From NCBI GenBank assembly GCA_900068845.1, contig CEFQ01000005.1, positions 926,475-990,474 of the forward strand: a DNA stretch of 64,000 bases. Reading direction: 5' to 3'. Positions within the stretch are counted from its first letter, which is position 1. Every line of letters starts with the position of its first letter. The notes below the pieces were generated by a model. That model worked only from the letters and a program-made list of their open reading frames with translations, had not been told where the DNA came from and searched no databases. Below are positions 48,675 to 58,913 of this stretch, piece after piece. The translations under genes were made by a program, and so were the position numbers. This stretch comes from Enterobacter ludwigii. Lineage in GTDB: Bacteria > Pseudomonadota > Gammaproteobacteria > Enterobacterales > Enterobacteriaceae.

Positions 48675-49703
48675 ATGCAAGCTTTTGCTCTGAAAAGAAC
48701 GGTGCTGTTGAGCGCCTTATTACTGGTGTTATTAGCGATGGCCTTTTTTGTCTGGTCATCAATGACCAGCAACGATCATCGCACCACTGATGCGTATGTG
48801 AATGCTGATTACACCTTGGTCGCGCCGAAAGTTTCCGGCTACATCGCCAGCGTCAACGTGCAGGATAACCAGCGCGTAAAGGCCGGTGAATTGCTGGCCA
48901 CGCTCGACGATCGTGATTACCGTGTGGCGCTTGAAACCGCACAGGCCAATCTGCAGGTTAGCGAGGCGAAACGCCTGAGCAGCCAGGCGCAGCTGGAACA
49001 GCAGCAATCTACTATCGATCAGGCGAAAGCCACGTTAGCAGCGAGCCAGGCTTCTGCGCAGTACGCCGGACAGAGCGCCGCGCGTTACAACCAGCTGTAT
49101 AAAAGTGGCACCATCGCGGCGGACGATCAGCAAAAAGCCAACTCGACGCAGCGTTCAGCTTCTGCCACCGTACGTCAGAGCGAAGCGGCACTGGCTTCAG
49201 CCGTCAAGCAAGTGGGCGTGCTGCAAGCTGCGGTGCGTCAGGCCGCCGCCGATGTCGCTGCCGCGCAGGCCAGCGTCGATCAGGCGCAGCTTAATCTTTC
49301 CTATACGCGCATCGTGGCACCGGTGGATGGCATGGTCGGTCAGCGTTCCGTGCGCCTCGGCGCCTACGTCAGCGCGGGGACGCGTTTGCTGGCGGTGGTG
49401 CCGCTGCAGCAAACTTATATCACCGCTAATTATCTGGAAACGCAGTTGGCGGATGTGCAACAAGGGCAGAAAGTGAGCGTGAGAGTTGATGCTTTGCCGG
49501 GCAAGGTGTTTAGCGGTCACGTAGACAGCATTGCCCCAGCGACTGGGGCGACCTTTTCCGCCATTTCACCTGACAACGCCACCGGCAATTACACCAAAGT
49601 GGTACAGCGTTTACCGGTGAAAATTGTGCTGGATACCAACCAGCCAGATCTGGCTAAACTGCGCGTGGGCATGTCAGCAATACCGGAAATTGAGACCCGC
49701 TGA
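48675..49703 (+). CDS. HlyD/EmrA-type efflux adaptor
   Basis: A 342-aa periplasmic membrane-fusion protein. N-terminal anchor VLLSALLLVLLAMAFFVWSS (~10-29); lipoyl half VAPKVSGYIASVNVQDNQRV KAGELLATLDDRDYRVALE (~48-86); long alpha-hairpin; second lipoyl half YTRIVAPVDGMVGQRSVRLG. Links the EmrB-type pump to an outer-membrane channel. Confidence 0.92.
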   Translation: MQAFALKRTVLLSALLLVLLAMAFFVWSSMTSNDHRTTDAYVNADYTLVAPKVSGYIASVNVQDNQRVKAGELLATLDDRDYRVALETAQANLQVSEAKRLSSQAQLEQQQSTIDQAKATLAASQASAQYAGQSAARYNQLYKSGTIAADDQQKANSTQRSASATVRQSEAALASAVKQVGVLQAAVRQAAADVAAAQASVDQAQLNLSYTRIVAPVDGMVGQRSVRLGAYVSAGTRLLAVVPLQQTYITANYLETQLADVQQGQKVSVRVDALPGKVFSGHVDSIAPATGATFSAISPDNATGNYTKVVQRLPVKIVLDTNQPDLAKLRVGMSAIPEIETR

Positions 49704-49852
49704 AAATGTGAGCAATATCCCAGAAGCGACCTATTTATTTTTGGGACAAATCCGCGTAAATTAGCGCTCGATCCTGTTCTGGGCTTGCCTGGAGCGACCT
49801 GAGAAGAAAGCGTGTAGCGGTGATGAACTCCACCTTTCTCTTATTCTGTTCG

Positions 49853-49887
49853 GGTTACGCGGGTTTGGGATCGCCCGCCGGGTAACC
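49853..49887 (+). promoter_or_regulatory. Hairpin leader in front of ypdK
   Basis: GGTTAC-GCGGG, loop, CCCGC-CGG-GTAACC forms an 11-bp stem that ends six bases before the GAGGAG ribosome site of ypdK. It may control ypdK translation or protect the mRNA. The rest of 49704-49852 shows no gene. Confidence 0.6.
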
Positions 49888-49905
49888 GCTCAGAGGAGTT
49901 GTTTT

Positions 49906-49977
49906 GTGAGATACGCGTTGATGGGAATTTCTTTCTTCCTGTTGCTTTGGGTCGGTACCTTTGTACTGATGCTGTAG
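49906..49977 (+). CDS. ypdK: Small membrane protein YpdK
   Basis: A 23-aa peptide with GTG start and strong GAGGAG ribosome site: RYALMGISFFLLLWVGTFVL ML after the first Met. E. coli YpdK (23 aa, MKYFFMGISFMVIVWAGTFA...) has the same length and the MGISF...W.GTF pattern and lies beside alaC, as here. A single inner-membrane helix; function unknown. Confidence 0.88.
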   Translation: MRYALMGISFFLLLWVGTFVLML

Positions 49978-49988
49978 ATCCGCCAGGC

Positions 49989-50009
49989 GGGGCGACAGTA
50001 AGTCGCCCC
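49989..50009 (+). terminator. Hairpin between ypdK and alaC
   Basis: GGGGCGAC-AGTAA-GTCGCCCC, 8-bp perfect stem. The T run is weak in both directions, so it could be a processing or weak bidirectional terminator for the convergent ypdK and alaC. Confidence 0.6.
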
Positions 50010-50018
50010 ACTTAATGG

Positions 50019-51257
50019 TTATTCCTCTTCTTCTTCCAGCGCTTTCACTGTTCCCGGCAAAATGCCATCGGCACGGAACATCGCTTTGATCCCGCGTACC
50101 GCCTGACGAATACGATCGCTGTTTTCAATCAGCGCGAAACGCACATGGGTATCCCCGTAATCACCAAAACCAATGCCCGGCGATACACACACTTTGGCTT
50201 CCTGCATCAGTAATTTGGCGAACTCCAGCGAGCCAAGATGCGCGTAGTGATCGGGGATTTTCGCCCAGACGTACATTGACGCCTTCGGCAGATCTACCAT
50301 CCAACCCGCCTCGTGCAAGCCTTTCACCAGCACATCACGGCGACGTTTGTACTGCTCAGCGATATCGCGCACGCACTGTTGATCACCTTCCAGCGCAGCA
50401 ATCGCCGCCACCTGTAACGGTGTAAACGTGCCGTAATCGTGATAACTCTTGATACGCGCCAGCGCGGACACCAGCTCTTTATTGCCGACCATAAAGCCGA
50501 TGCGCCAGCCCGCCATGTTGTAGCTTTTCGACAGGGTAAAGAATTCCACCGCCACATCGCGCGCGCCCGGCACCTGCATAATCGACGGTGCTTTCCAGCC
50601 ATCGTACGTGATGTCGGCATAGGCGAGATCGTGGATCACCAGCACATTGTACTGCTTGGCCAGCGCGATGACGCGTTCGAAGAAATCGAGCTCAACGCAT
50701 TGCGCCGTCGGGTTCGACGGGAAGCCGAGAATCATCATTTTCGGTTTTGGATAGCTTTCGCGAATCGCTCGCTCTAACTCGTTGAAGAAATCAACGCCCG
50801 CCACCAGCGGTACAGAACGCACCTGCGCACCAGCAATCACCGCGCCATAGATGTGAATCGGATAGCTGGGATTGGGCACCAGCACGGTGTCGCCGTGATC
50901 GAGCGTGGCCAGCATTAAGTGGGCCAACCCCTCTTTGGAGCCGATGGTGACAATCGCTTCCGATTCGGGATCGATTTCTACCTGATAACGGTCTGCGTAC
51001 CAGCGCGAAATCGCGCGACGCAAACGGGGAATGCCTTTCGAAGTTGAATAACCGTGTGTGTCTTCGCGCTGCGCCACCTGGCAGAGTTTTTCAACGATAT
51101 GCGGCGGCGTGGGGCCATCCGGATTTCCCATCGAAAAATCGATGATGTCTTCGCCGCGTCGACGCGCAGCCATCTTCAATTCAGCGGTAATGTTAAAAAC
51201 ATACGGGGGAAGGCGTTCAATACGCGAGAAACGACGGGGTGTGCTGTTATCAGCCAT
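50019..51257 (-). CDS. alaC: Alanine transaminase AlaC
   Basis: A 412-aa class I PLP aminotransferase, same length as E. coli AlaC (formerly YfdZ). PLP-lysine in [20 protein letters not shown] (~233-252); [18 protein letters not shown] (~41-58) and [20 protein letters not shown] are family marks. Interconverts pyruvate and alanine with glutamate as donor. Acidic tail EEEEE. Its substrate pyruvate is what the neighbouring ypdA-ypdB senses. Confidence 0.95.
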   Translation of the reverse strand: MADNSTPRRFSRIERLPPYVFNITAELKMAARRRGEDIIDFSMGNPDGPTPPHIVEKLCQVAQREDTHGYSTSKGIPRLRRAISRWYADRYQVEIDPESEAIVTIGSKEGLAHLMLATLDHGDTVLVPNPSYPIHIYGAVIAGAQVRSVPLVAGVDFFNELERAIRESYPKPKMMILGFPSNPTAQCVELDFFERVIALAKQYNVLVIHDLAYADITYDGWKAPSIMQVPGARDVAVEFFTLSKSYNMAGWRIGFMVGNKELVSALARIKSYHDYGTFTPLQVAAIAALEGDQQCVRDIAEQYKRRRDVLVKGLHEAGWMVDLPKASMYVWAKIPDHYAHLGSLEFAKLLMQEAKVCVSPGIGFGDYGDTHVRFALIENSDRIRQAVRGIKAMFRADGILPGTVKALEEEEE

Positions 51258-51375
51258 GATGTCCTCTGGTTTACGTAAGCGCCCGGACCGTCCGAGCGAC
51301 GTGGGTCACTGTGGTGACCGCATCAAGAACATAACGCGCTGATAACAAGATTGTCGAGAGCGGAATAAAATAATT

Positions 51376-51900
51376 TTAATTATTTGGATTCAGGCGGCCA
51401 AACACCCAATCGCTTACCCATTGGCCCTTTAGCAGATAATTATCCCGTAGTGTGCCCTCAAGGGCGAAACCATTTTTCTCCAGAATGCGGCGCGATGGCC
51501 AATTTCCCTCGATCACCATCGCTTTAAGCTTGTGAAATTCTGCCTGCAGCAAAAACGTGCAGAGCGCCTCGAGCGCTTCACTGCCATAACCCAAGCCGGT
51601 AAACGCCGCGCGCAGCATGTAACCCACTTCGGCCTGCCGATACGGATGCCATTCGGCGCTGCAGCCAAACAGGCCAATCGGTTCGTTGGTTTCCCGAATG
51701 CGCGCCACCAGACACAGCATATGGAAGCTGCTCGCCTGCCACGGCGCCAGACGCTCGGTAAAGCGTTGGCGGATATCGTTTTCATCCGGGATTTCACTGA
51801 CCCACGTCATGGTTGCGGCGTCCTGATGCACCGCTTTGAAAATCTGCCAGTCTTCAGGTTGAAGCCGACTGAGGGACAAACGCGGGGTGAGTAATTGCAT
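51376..51900 (-). CDS. GNAT acetyltransferase, RimJ/RimL type
   Basis: A 174-aa N-acetyltransferase: MQLLTPRLSLSRLQPEDWQI at the start, acetyl-CoA site around YMLRAAFTGLGYGSEALEAL (~92-111) and NWPSRRILEKNGFALEGTLR (~133-152). Substrate unknown. Confidence 0.88.
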   Translation of the reverse strand: MQLLTPRLSLSRLQPEDWQIFKAVHQDAATMTWVSEIPDENDIRQRFTERLAPWQASSFHMLCLVARIRETNEPIGLFGCSAEWHPYRQAEVGYMLRAAFTGLGYGSEALEALCTFLLQAEFHKLKAMVIEGNWPSRRILEKNGFALEGTLRDNYLLKGQWVSDWVFGRLNPNN

Positions 51901-52301
51901 GGCTGAGCTCCGATTTTTTTAAACGGCAACATAGCAAACCGGGTTAGCGACAACCAGCGATTGGCGCACGGTTTGGCTAATCCTCTTTTTAGCACTCAAG
52001 CTTTCCTCTTTTTGCCGAGGTTGCCTGGTCGCCATGAATGGCGCCATGCCGATTAGTTAAGCACCCTATCAAATCACCGCACCTTCCGTAGCGGCGCGAT
52101 TTATCGCGCAATAAATTGCGCCGCTACGGAAGGTGCGCTTGTTAACAAGGTTTTCATCTATTAGCTCACAAGCATTACGCCATTTATGGCGATCAAATCG
52201 ATTAAATTGATCCTGGCTACGAGAAAGGTCTGTTGAACGCAGTAGCGCTGGCGGATCGCGATCACATTTTTTATCATGTCCTCCCTTTCCTTGCCTGAGA
52301 G
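51901..52301. other. Intergenic region before ypdA
   Basis: 401 bp between divergent genes. Apart from the 60-bp palindrome at 52078-52137 I see no gene. The ypdA start has only a weak ribosome site (TGAGAG). Confidence 0.6.
52078..52137. repeat. 60-bp near-perfect palindrome (REP/MITE-like)
   Basis: Outer arms of 20 bp are perfect: CGCACCTTCCGTAGCGGCGC (52078-52097) and its complement (52118-52137). The stem continues inward with GATTTAT/ATAAATT (6 of 7) around a CGCGCA loop, giving ~26-27 paired bases. It resembles dispersed intergenic palindromes of Erwiniaceae, but the copy number cannot be seen in this window. Confidence 0.85.
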
Positions 52302-54017
52302 ATGCCCTTGCCTTCCCACTTCGACATGCTGCTGGCGGTATTTGATCGCGCGGCGCTGATGCTGATTTGCCTGTTCTTCCTCACTCGCACGCGGGTTTTT
52401 CGTCAACTGCTGCAAAAAGATGAGCATTCGGTACGCGAAAAGGTGGTGGTGACGGCGATTTTCTCGCTATTTGCTCTGTTCAGTACCTGGTCAGGCATTA
52501 ACGTCGACGGTTCGCTGCTCAATGTGCGTGTGATTGCAGTGATGTCCGGCGGTATTCTTTTTGGTCCGTGGGTCGGCATCGCCACCGGTGTGATTGCCGG
52601 TTTGCACCGCTATCTGATTGATATGGATGGCGTCACGGCCGTGCCCTGTTTAATCACCAGTATCATCGCCGGCATCGCTTCGGGCATGATTAATCGCAGG
52701 GTGAGCAAAGAGCAACGCTGGCGCGCCGGTATTCTCGGCGGTATGTTGTGCGAAAGCCTGACCATGCTGCTGATTGTGCTGTGGGCCAAGCCGATGGGGC
52801 TTGGGTTGGCGATTGTTTCCGAGATTGCGCTTCCCATGATTTTGGGCGCCTCAAGTATCGGTTTGATCGTGCTGCTGGTGCAAAGCGTCGAGGGTGAAAA
52901 AGAGGCGATTGCGGCGCGTCAGGCCAAGCTGGCGCTGGAAATCGCTAACAAAACGTTGCCGCTGTTTCGCCAGGTTGATAGCCAGTCGCTGCATAAAGTG
53001 TGTGACATCATCCGCACCGACATTCACGCCGACGCGGTCGCCATCACTAACAACAAGCAAATCCTCGCCTACGTCGGTTACGGCGAGCAAAACTATCACA
53101 ACGGCGATGATGCCATCAGCCCGACGACCGCGCAGTCAATCGCCAGCGGCAAGATCATCATTAAGAACAATGATGAGGCGCATCGCACCAAAGATATTCA
53201 CTCAATGTTGGTTATTCCCCTTTGGGAAAAAGGGGAAGTGACCGGCACGCTAAAAATCTATTATCGTCGCGCACATCGCATCACCGGTTCGTTAAAAGAG
53301 ATGGCAATTGGCCTGTCGCAAATTATCTCAACGCAGCTGGAAGTCTCGCGAGCTGAGCAGTTACGTGAGATGGCGAACAAGGCTGAGTTGCGCGCACTGC
53401 AAAGCAAAATTAACCCGCATTTCCTGTTTAACGCCCTCAATGCCATCTCCTCCTCGATTCGCCTTAATCCAGACACCGCGCGCCAGTTGGTGATCAATCT
53501 GTCGCGTTACCTGCGCTATAACCTCGAACTCAACGATGATGAGCTTATCGACATCAAGAAAGAGTTATGGCAGGTGAAAGATTACATCGCGATTGAGCAG
53601 GCGCGTTTCGGCGACAAGCTCTCGATGATTTACGACGTGGATGAAGATCTGCACTTCACGCTGCCCAGCCTGCTCATTCAGCCGCTGGTGGAGAATGCCA
53701 TTGTGCACGGTATTCAGCCCTGTCGCGGCAAAGGCGTGGTGACGCTGAGCGTAAAAGATTTAGGCGATCGCGTGCGCGTGGCGGTGCGTGATACCGGCGA
53801 CGGCATCAGCGACGATGTGATAAGCCGCGTGGCACGTAATGAGATGCCCGGCAACAAAATTGGTCTGTTGAATGTGCATCATCGGGTGAAATTGCTCTCC
53901 GGGCAGGGCCTGATTATCACCCGTTATCATCCCGGCACCGAAATCGCCTTTACTCTAAGCAAGAATGGTCAGCAACTGCCTGTGCCGCTGCGCCACACCA
54001 CGGAAACCGCTACGTGA
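52302..54017 (+). CDS. ypdA: Pyruvate-sensing histidine kinase YpdA
   Basis: A 571-aa LytS-type kinase (E. coli 565 aa). Residues ~1-190: six-helix 5TM-5TMR_LYT receptor ([40 protein letters not shown]); ~215-335: GAF domain; ~365-440: His_kinase with phospho-His in [20 protein letters not shown]; then HATPase ([20 protein letters not shown]). Senses external pyruvate and phosphorylates YpdB. Overlaps ypdB by 4 bp. M9 could be the start. Confidence 0.95.
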   Translation: MPLPSHFDMLLAVFDRAALMLICLFFLTRTRVFRQLLQKDEHSVREKVVVTAIFSLFALFSTWSGINVDGSLLNVRVIAVMSGGILFGPWVGIATGVIAGLHRYLIDMDGVTAVPCLITSIIAGIASGMINRRVSKEQRWRAGILGGMLCESLTMLLIVLWAKPMGLGLAIVSEIALPMILGASSIGLIVLLVQSVEGEKEAIAARQAKLALEIANKTLPLFRQVDSQSLHKVCDIIRTDIHADAVAITNNKQILAYVGYGEQNYHNGDDAISPTTAQSIASGKIIIKNNDEAHRTKDIHSMLVIPLWEKGEVTGTLKIYYRRAHRITGSLKEMAIGLSQIISTQLEVSRAEQLREMANKAELRALQSKINPHFLFNALNAISSSIRLNPDTARQLVINLSRYLRYNLELNDDELIDIKKELWQVKDYIAIEQARFGDKLSMIYDVDEDLHFTLPSLLIQPLVENAIVHGIQPCRGKGVVTLSVKDLGDRVRVAVRDTGDGISDDVISRVARNEMPGNKIGLLNVHHRVKLLSGQGLIITRYHPGTEIAFTLSKNGQQLPVPLRHTTETAT

Positions 54018-54739
54018 AAGCCATCATCGTTGAAGACGAGTTTCTCGCCCAGCAAGAGTTAAGCTGGATGATCCAGCAACACAGCCAAATCAGCGTTGAG
54101 GCCTGCTTTGATGATGGGCTGGAGGTGCTGAAATATCTGCAAAACCATCGTGTTGATGTCATTTTCCTCGACATTAACATTCCGTCCCTGGATGGCATGC
54201 TGCTGGCACAGAATATCAATCAGTTTGCCCATAAGCCGTTAATTGTGTTTATCACCGCGTGGAAAGAGCATGCGGTTGAGGCGTTTGAGCTGGATGCGTT
54301 TGACTACATTCTTAAGCCGTATCATGAATCGCGCATTATGACGATGCTGCAGAAACTGGAAGCCAGCGCCCAGCAGCAGTCGCAACCGCATAATGCTTCC
54401 ACGGGTTCACCGCTGACCGTCAATTTAGTGAAGGATGAGCGCATTATCGTCACCGATATCAACGAGATCTATTATGTTGAAGCGCATGAGAAATTGACGT
54501 TTGTCTATACGCGGCGCGAAGCCTATGTCATGTCGATGGTGATCAGTGAGTTTTGCAGTCGTTTACCAGAGCAGCTGTTCTTCCGCTGCCATCGTTCATA
54601 TTGCGTTAACCTGAGCAAGATTCGTGAAATAGAACCCTGGTTCAACAATACCTATCTGGTGAAATTGCGCGATTTAGATGCGCAGGTGCCGGTGAGTCGC
54701 AGCAAGGTGAAAGCCTTTCGGCTGTTGATGAGGCTATAA
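54014..54739 (+). CDS. ypdB: LytTR response regulator YpdB
   Basis: A 241-aa regulator with a GTG start, as in E. coli (244 aa). Receiver domain: acidic pocket IIVEDEF and phospho-Asp in [13 protein letters not shown] (~49-61); LytTR DNA-binding domain ~135-241 ([32 protein letters not shown]). Binds paired direct repeats upstream of yhjX; such a pair is found here at 42466-42496. Confidence 0.95.
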   Translation: MKAIIVEDEFLAQQELSWMIQQHSQISVEACFDDGLEVLKYLQNHRVDVIFLDINIPSLDGMLLAQNINQFAHKPLIVFITAWKEHAVEAFELDAFDYILKPYHESRIMTMLQKLEASAQQQSQPHNASTGSPLTVNLVKDERIIVTDINEIYYVEAHEKLTFVYTRREAYVMSMVISEFCSRLPEQLFFRCHRSYCVNLSKIREIEPWFNNTYLVKLRDLDAQVPVSRSKVKAFRLLMRL

Positions 54740-54770
54740 GGCGAACGGCGGATGCCGCTCGCCAACAGAC

Positions 54771-55736
54771 TTAAATTTCGCGGCCCAGCACCTGACGCAG
54801 ATGCGCACCAGCGCCCAGCAAGCCCGGCTGATCGTGGGTGATCATATAGACCGGAATATCGACCAGATAATCGCGGAAGCGGCCTTTATCTTCAAATGCT
54901 GCGCGGAAACCGGACGCTTTGAAGAAGTCGAGGAAGCGTGGCACGATGCCGCCAGCGATATAAACGCCGCCAAAGGTGCCAAGATTCAGCGCCAGGTTGC
55001 CACCGAAACGGCCCATGATGACGCAGAAGAGTGACAGTGCGCGACGGCAATCAATACACGTGTCTTGCAGCGCACGCTCAGAGACATCCTTTGGCTTCAG
55101 GTTTTCTGGCTCACGCTCATCAGACTTGACGATGGCACGATAAAGATTCACCAAGCCCGCACCGGATAACACGCGTTCAGCCGAAACGTGGCCGATCTCA
55201 GCACGCAGCACCTCGAGAATCTCACCCTCTTCTTCACTGTTTGGCGCGAAGTCAACGTGACCGCCCTCGCCCGGCAAGCTAATCCAGCGCTTATCAACAT
55301 GAACTAAGTGGCTCACGCCAAGGCCAGTGCCGGCACCATAAATTGCAATAGGTTTACCTTCAACCGCTGTTTTACCGCCAAACTGAATCACTTCATTTTC
55401 GCTCAGCATCGGAATCGCCATTGAAACCGCGGTGAAATCATTGATGATTTCAAGGCTTTCAAAAGCCAGATGCTCTTTCATCGCTTTAGTCGAAAAGGCC
55501 CAATCGTGGTTGGTCATTTCTACCCAGTCACCCGTGATGGGACAGGCGATGGCGATACAGGCGTGTTTGATGTCCTGCTTTTGCTCGTCGAGATAATGAC
55601 GAATCACCGCTTCGAGATTGTCGTAGTCTGATGTTGAGAAGGTTTGGGCTTGCGAGATAGCACCGTTTTCTACCTCACACAATGCGAGACGGGCATTGGT
55701 ACCGCCCACATCGCCGACCAGGGCGTATATTGTCAT
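54771..55736 (-). CDS. glk: Glucokinase
   Basis: A 321-aa ATP-dependent glucose kinase, the same length as E. coli Glk. [20 protein letters not shown] is the phosphate-1 loop; [13 protein letters not shown] and [17 protein letters not shown] are family marks. It phosphorylates free cytoplasmic glucose to glucose 6-phosphate. Start chosen at MTIYAL; the upstream frame is not conserved. Confidence 0.96.
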   Translation of the reverse strand: MTIYALVGDVGGTNARLALCEVENGAISQAQTFSTSDYDNLEAVIRHYLDEQKQDIKHACIAIACPITGDWVEMTNHDWAFSTKAMKEHLAFESLEIINDFTAVSMAIPMLSENEVIQFGGKTAVEGKPIAIYGAGTGLGVSHLVHVDKRWISLPGEGGHVDFAPNSEEEGEILEVLRAEIGHVSAERVLSGAGLVNLYRAIVKSDEREPENLKPKDVSERALQDTCIDCRRALSLFCVIMGRFGGNLALNLGTFGGVYIAGGIVPRFLDFFKASGFRAAFEDKGRFRDYLVDIPVYMITHDQPGLLGAGAHLRQVLGREI

Positions 55737-55896
55737 TCTTCTGCTGCTCCGCTTGGGCCATAAACAATTGCAGGACACTATAAAAGCCTGCCAATAAAAC
55801 AACAACGCCCACCTGCTTGATGGGCGTAATCCATTCAAAGATGCTGCACAGCCTACCGATCGACTGCATCACTGCACAGCGGCAACTTTCCGAAAT

Positions 55897-57549
55897 TTAG
55901 CCACGATTACGCTGATGCAGTGCGGCGGTGACCTTACGCAGCAACGGCGGCAAGTCCTGTTTGTCCATTACCACTTCCACCAGCGACAAACGCCGATTCA
56001 GCATTAATTGCTCCATTACCGCCGCCAGTTGCACGGTTTCGCTGATGCGCCAGCTCTGCGCCGCGCACTGCTGGCTCATCGCCTGCGGCAACGCGGTCCA
56101 GTTCCACTGCGCAATATCGTTGTAACGTTGCTCAGCACCGTGAATCGCGCGCTCAACCGTGTAGCCATCATTATTAATCAGAAAGATGATCGGCCGCTGG
56201 CCGTCGCGTAGCATTGAACCCAACTCCTGAATCGTCAGCTGCGCAGAGCCATCGCCAATGATCAGGATGACCCGACGATCGGGCTGCGCGGTCTGCGCAC
56301 CAAAGGTGGCGGGTAAAGTATAGCCAATTGATCCCCACAACGGTTGCACCAGCAATTGTGCGTCCTGCGGTAAACGCAGCGCGGCCGCACCAAAGGCCGC
56401 AGTGCCTTGATCGGCAAGGATAATATCACCCGGCCGCAGGGAGCGCTGCATCGCCTGCCAAAATGCCTGCTGACTGATTACCGCCGCAGCAGTTTGCTCA
56501 CTTTTTTCGCACTCGGCTTCCTCTGCTAGCCGCCAGTGTGCGCAGTGACGCTGATAAATCGGCATCAGCGCCTCCAGCGCCTGTTGCAGGTTCAGCGGAG
56601 CAAACACCTCGCCCGCCACCGTGGCCTGAAACGGCTGCAGGTCGATGACGCGTTCGGCAGGCAGATGCTGTGTGAAGCCTGCGGTTAAGGTATCGGTAAA
56701 TCGCACGCCAACGCACAAGGTAACGTCAGTATCTTCAATCGCCTGGCGCACCGCGTCGCTACTGCCCTCCGCCGCGTAAGTGCCGACGTAACCCGGCTGC
56801 TGCTCGTTCAGAACGCCTTTCCCCATTAATAAGGTGGCGGCAGGAATCGCGCGCAGCTGACGCAGCGCCGCAAGCTGAGGCTGCAATTGCCAGCGTGAGG
56901 CAAGAAAATCCGCCAATAGCGCCACGCGCTGCGCCGGTGCAAGCAGACGTTCAGCCGCATCGGCAAAAGCCGCAGCGACCTGATGATGATGATCTGGCAG
57001 TGAGTCAGCTTCGGCAGGCATGACAACCTCAGCCGCCGCCACATCCACCGCCAGCAGCAAATAGCCTGGGCGATGTTGTTTCAGCGCCTCGCTGATAACG
57101 CGGTCGATCTCGGTCACCGCGTTTTCCGCCGTCAATACTGCCGATGCCACACTCACTTCCTGCGCCATACGCAGAAAGTGACCAAAATCGCCGTCGCCTA
57201 GCGAATGGTGTACGCAATCACCCTGCTGCTGCGCCTGACTGGCGGGCGCGCCGACAATGTGAATCACCGGCACATATTCGGCATAACTGCCAGCGATGCC
57301 GTTGATAGCACTGAGCTCGCCGACGCCAAACGTGGTCAGCAGTGCCGCCGCGCCGTTGCAGCGGCCATAACCATCTGCTGCATAGGCCGCATTCAATTCA
57401 TTGGCGCACCCCACCCATGCAATGTCGGGATGAGCAATCACGCTGTCGAGGAATTGCAGGTTGTAATCACCCGGCACGCCAAACAAATGACGAATGCCGG
57501 CTTGATTTAATCGGTGCAGTAAATAATCGCCAACGTTAAGGGTTTTCAT
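55897..57549 (-). CDS. ipdC: Indole-3-pyruvate decarboxylase
   Basis: A 550-aa ThDP enzyme (Enterobacter IpdC 552 aa). The N-terminal HLFGVPGDYNLQFLDSVIAH (~20-39) with catalytic Glu in CANELNAAYAADGYGR; Mg-ThDP motif from GDGSAQLTIQELGSMLRDGQ to INNDGYTVER (~425-460). It converts indole-3-pyruvate to indole-3-acetaldehyde, the key step of auxin synthesis in plant-associated Pantoea and Enterobacter. Placed between glk and gpr, absent at this place in E. coli. In relatives it is induced late in growth and by tryptophan (TyrR). Confidence 0.94.
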   Translation of the reverse strand: MKTLNVGDYLLHRLNQAGIRHLFGVPGDYNLQFLDSVIAHPDIAWVGCANELNAAYAADGYGRCNGAAALLTTFGVGELSAINGIAGSYAEYVPVIHIVGAPASQAQQQGDCVHHSLGDGDFGHFLRMAQEVSVASAVLTAENAVTEIDRVISEALKQHRPGYLLLAVDVAAAEVVMPAEADSLPDHHHQVAAAFADAAERLLAPAQRVALLADFLASRWQLQPQLAALRQLRAIPAATLLMGKGVLNEQQPGYVGTYAAEGSSDAVRQAIEDTDVTLCVGVRFTDTLTAGFTQHLPAERVIDLQPFQATVAGEVFAPLNLQQALEALMPIYQRHCAHWRLAEEAECEKSEQTAAAVISQQAFWQAMQRSLRPGDIILADQGTAAFGAAALRLPQDAQLLVQPLWGSIGYTLPATFGAQTAQPDRRVILIIGDGSAQLTIQELGSMLRDGQRPIIFLINNDGYTVERAIHGAEQRYNDIAQWNWTALPQAMSQQCAAQSWRISETVQLAAVMEQLMLNRRLSLVEVVMDKQDLPPLLRKVTAALHQRNRG

Positions 57550-57764
57550 CGGTAGCTCCTTGTTAAGGGGATGATCAGGAGTATTAGCGATGTGGCTGAA
57601 TTGGCGAGATTTTCACCATTGTGGCGTGGTGAAACGTGGCAAGCATACGTTACGACGACAGATAATTCTGTAAGTTGCGATCTTCGGCCCGTTTCGCCTT
57701 AGTGTAAACGCATACACTGCTAAGCTGATGTCACTTTCTCCCCCTCTTGAGACAGGAACACTGC

Positions 57765-58754
57765 ATGACTGCTTTTCCCCATCCCGAACGTTATCAACAG
57801 ATGCAATATCGTCGCAGTGGCCGTAGCGGTATAAAGTTACCGGCGATTTCGCTGGGTTTGTGGCATAACTTTGGCGACAGTACACGCGTCGATAACAGCC
57901 GTGAACTGCTGCGCCACGCCTTTGATCGCGGCATTACTCACTTCGATCTCGCGAATAATTACGGTCCGCCACCGGGATCGGCAGAATCTAATTTTGGTCG
58001 CATTCTGCGTGAAGATTTCCATGGATTGCGCGATGAGTTAGTGATTTCGACTAAAGCCGGCTACACCATGTGGGACGGCCCGTACGGCGATTGGGGTTCA
58101 CGTAAGTACCTGATTTCCAGTCTCGATCAAAGTCTAAAGCGGATGGGGCTGGAATACGTCGATATCTTCTATCATCATCGTCCCGATCCCGAAACGCCGC
58201 TGGAAGAGACCATGCGCGCGCTGGATCAGGTGGTGCGTCAGGGTAAGGCGCTGTATGCCGCCATCTCAAACTACCCGGCAGACCAAGCCGCCGAAGCGAT
58301 TGCGATTCTGCGCGACCTCGGCACGCCATGCCTGATCCATCAGCCGCGTTATTCGATGTTTGAACGTACGCCAGAGCAGGGTTTACTCGATGTGCTGGGC
58401 GACAACGGCGTCGGTTGCATCGCCTTCTCGCCGCTGGCGGGTGGCGTGTTAACCGATCGTTACTTGCAGGGCATTCCAGAGGATTCCCGCATCGCCAGCG
58501 GCAGTAAGTTCCTGAATGAAGCCCAGTTGACGCAAGAGAAGATGGAAAAAGTACGTCAGTTGCAGGCGATCGCTCAACAGCGCGGCCAGAAGCTGGCGCA
58601 GATGGCGCTGAGCTGGGTGCTGCGCGATGCGCGTATCACCTCGGTGCTGATTGGTGCCAGTAAAACTGCGCAGATTGATGATGCGGTTAAGATGTTGAGC
58701 CAGCCGGTGCTGAGCCAGGACGAGATCGACGCTATCCAAGCAATCTTAGTGTAA
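57765..58754 (+). CDS. gpr: Aldo-keto reductase YghZ/Gpr (L-glyceraldehyde 3-phosphate reductase)
   Basis: A 329-aa NADPH-dependent aldo-keto reductase starting MTAFPHPERYQQMQYRRSGR. Active-site tetrad: Asp and Tyr in HFDLANNYGPPPGSAE (~59-74), Lys in VISTKAGYTMWDGPYGDWGS (~95-114), His in DIFYHHRPDPETPLEE. E. coli YghZ (346 aa) shares the GPPPGSAE and SRKYLISSLDQSLKRM segments; it is near glk-mntH here instead of its E. coli place. Confidence 0.9.
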   Translation: MTAFPHPERYQQMQYRRSGRSGIKLPAISLGLWHNFGDSTRVDNSRELLRHAFDRGITHFDLANNYGPPPGSAESNFGRILREDFHGLRDELVISTKAGYTMWDGPYGDWGSRKYLISSLDQSLKRMGLEYVDIFYHHRPDPETPLEETMRALDQVVRQGKALYAAISNYPADQAAEAIAILRDLGTPCLIHQPRYSMFERTPEQGLLDVLGDNGVGCIAFSPLAGGVLTDRYLQGIPEDSRIASGSKFLNEAQLTQEKMEKVRQLQAIAQQRGQKLAQMALSWVLRDARITSVLIGASKTAQIDDAVKMLSQPVLSQDEIDAIQAILV

Positions 58755-58763
58755 GCGTTTACC

Positions 58764-58787
58764 CGCCCGGCATTTGTCGGGCGTTTT
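58764..58787 (+). terminator. gpr terminator
   Basis: Hairpin CGCCCG-GCATTTGT-CGGGCG followed by TTTT. Confidence 0.8.
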
Positions 58788-58913
58788 CCGCAGCAGAAAA
58801 TTCTCAATTCAGATTTCCCTCAACGTTTTAAGACTGATTCTCAAGGCTTACCTGGTCCGATGTGGCACACTAGTGCCACGGTGGCAGCTATAAGCTACTG
58901 AAAAGGAGAAGTT

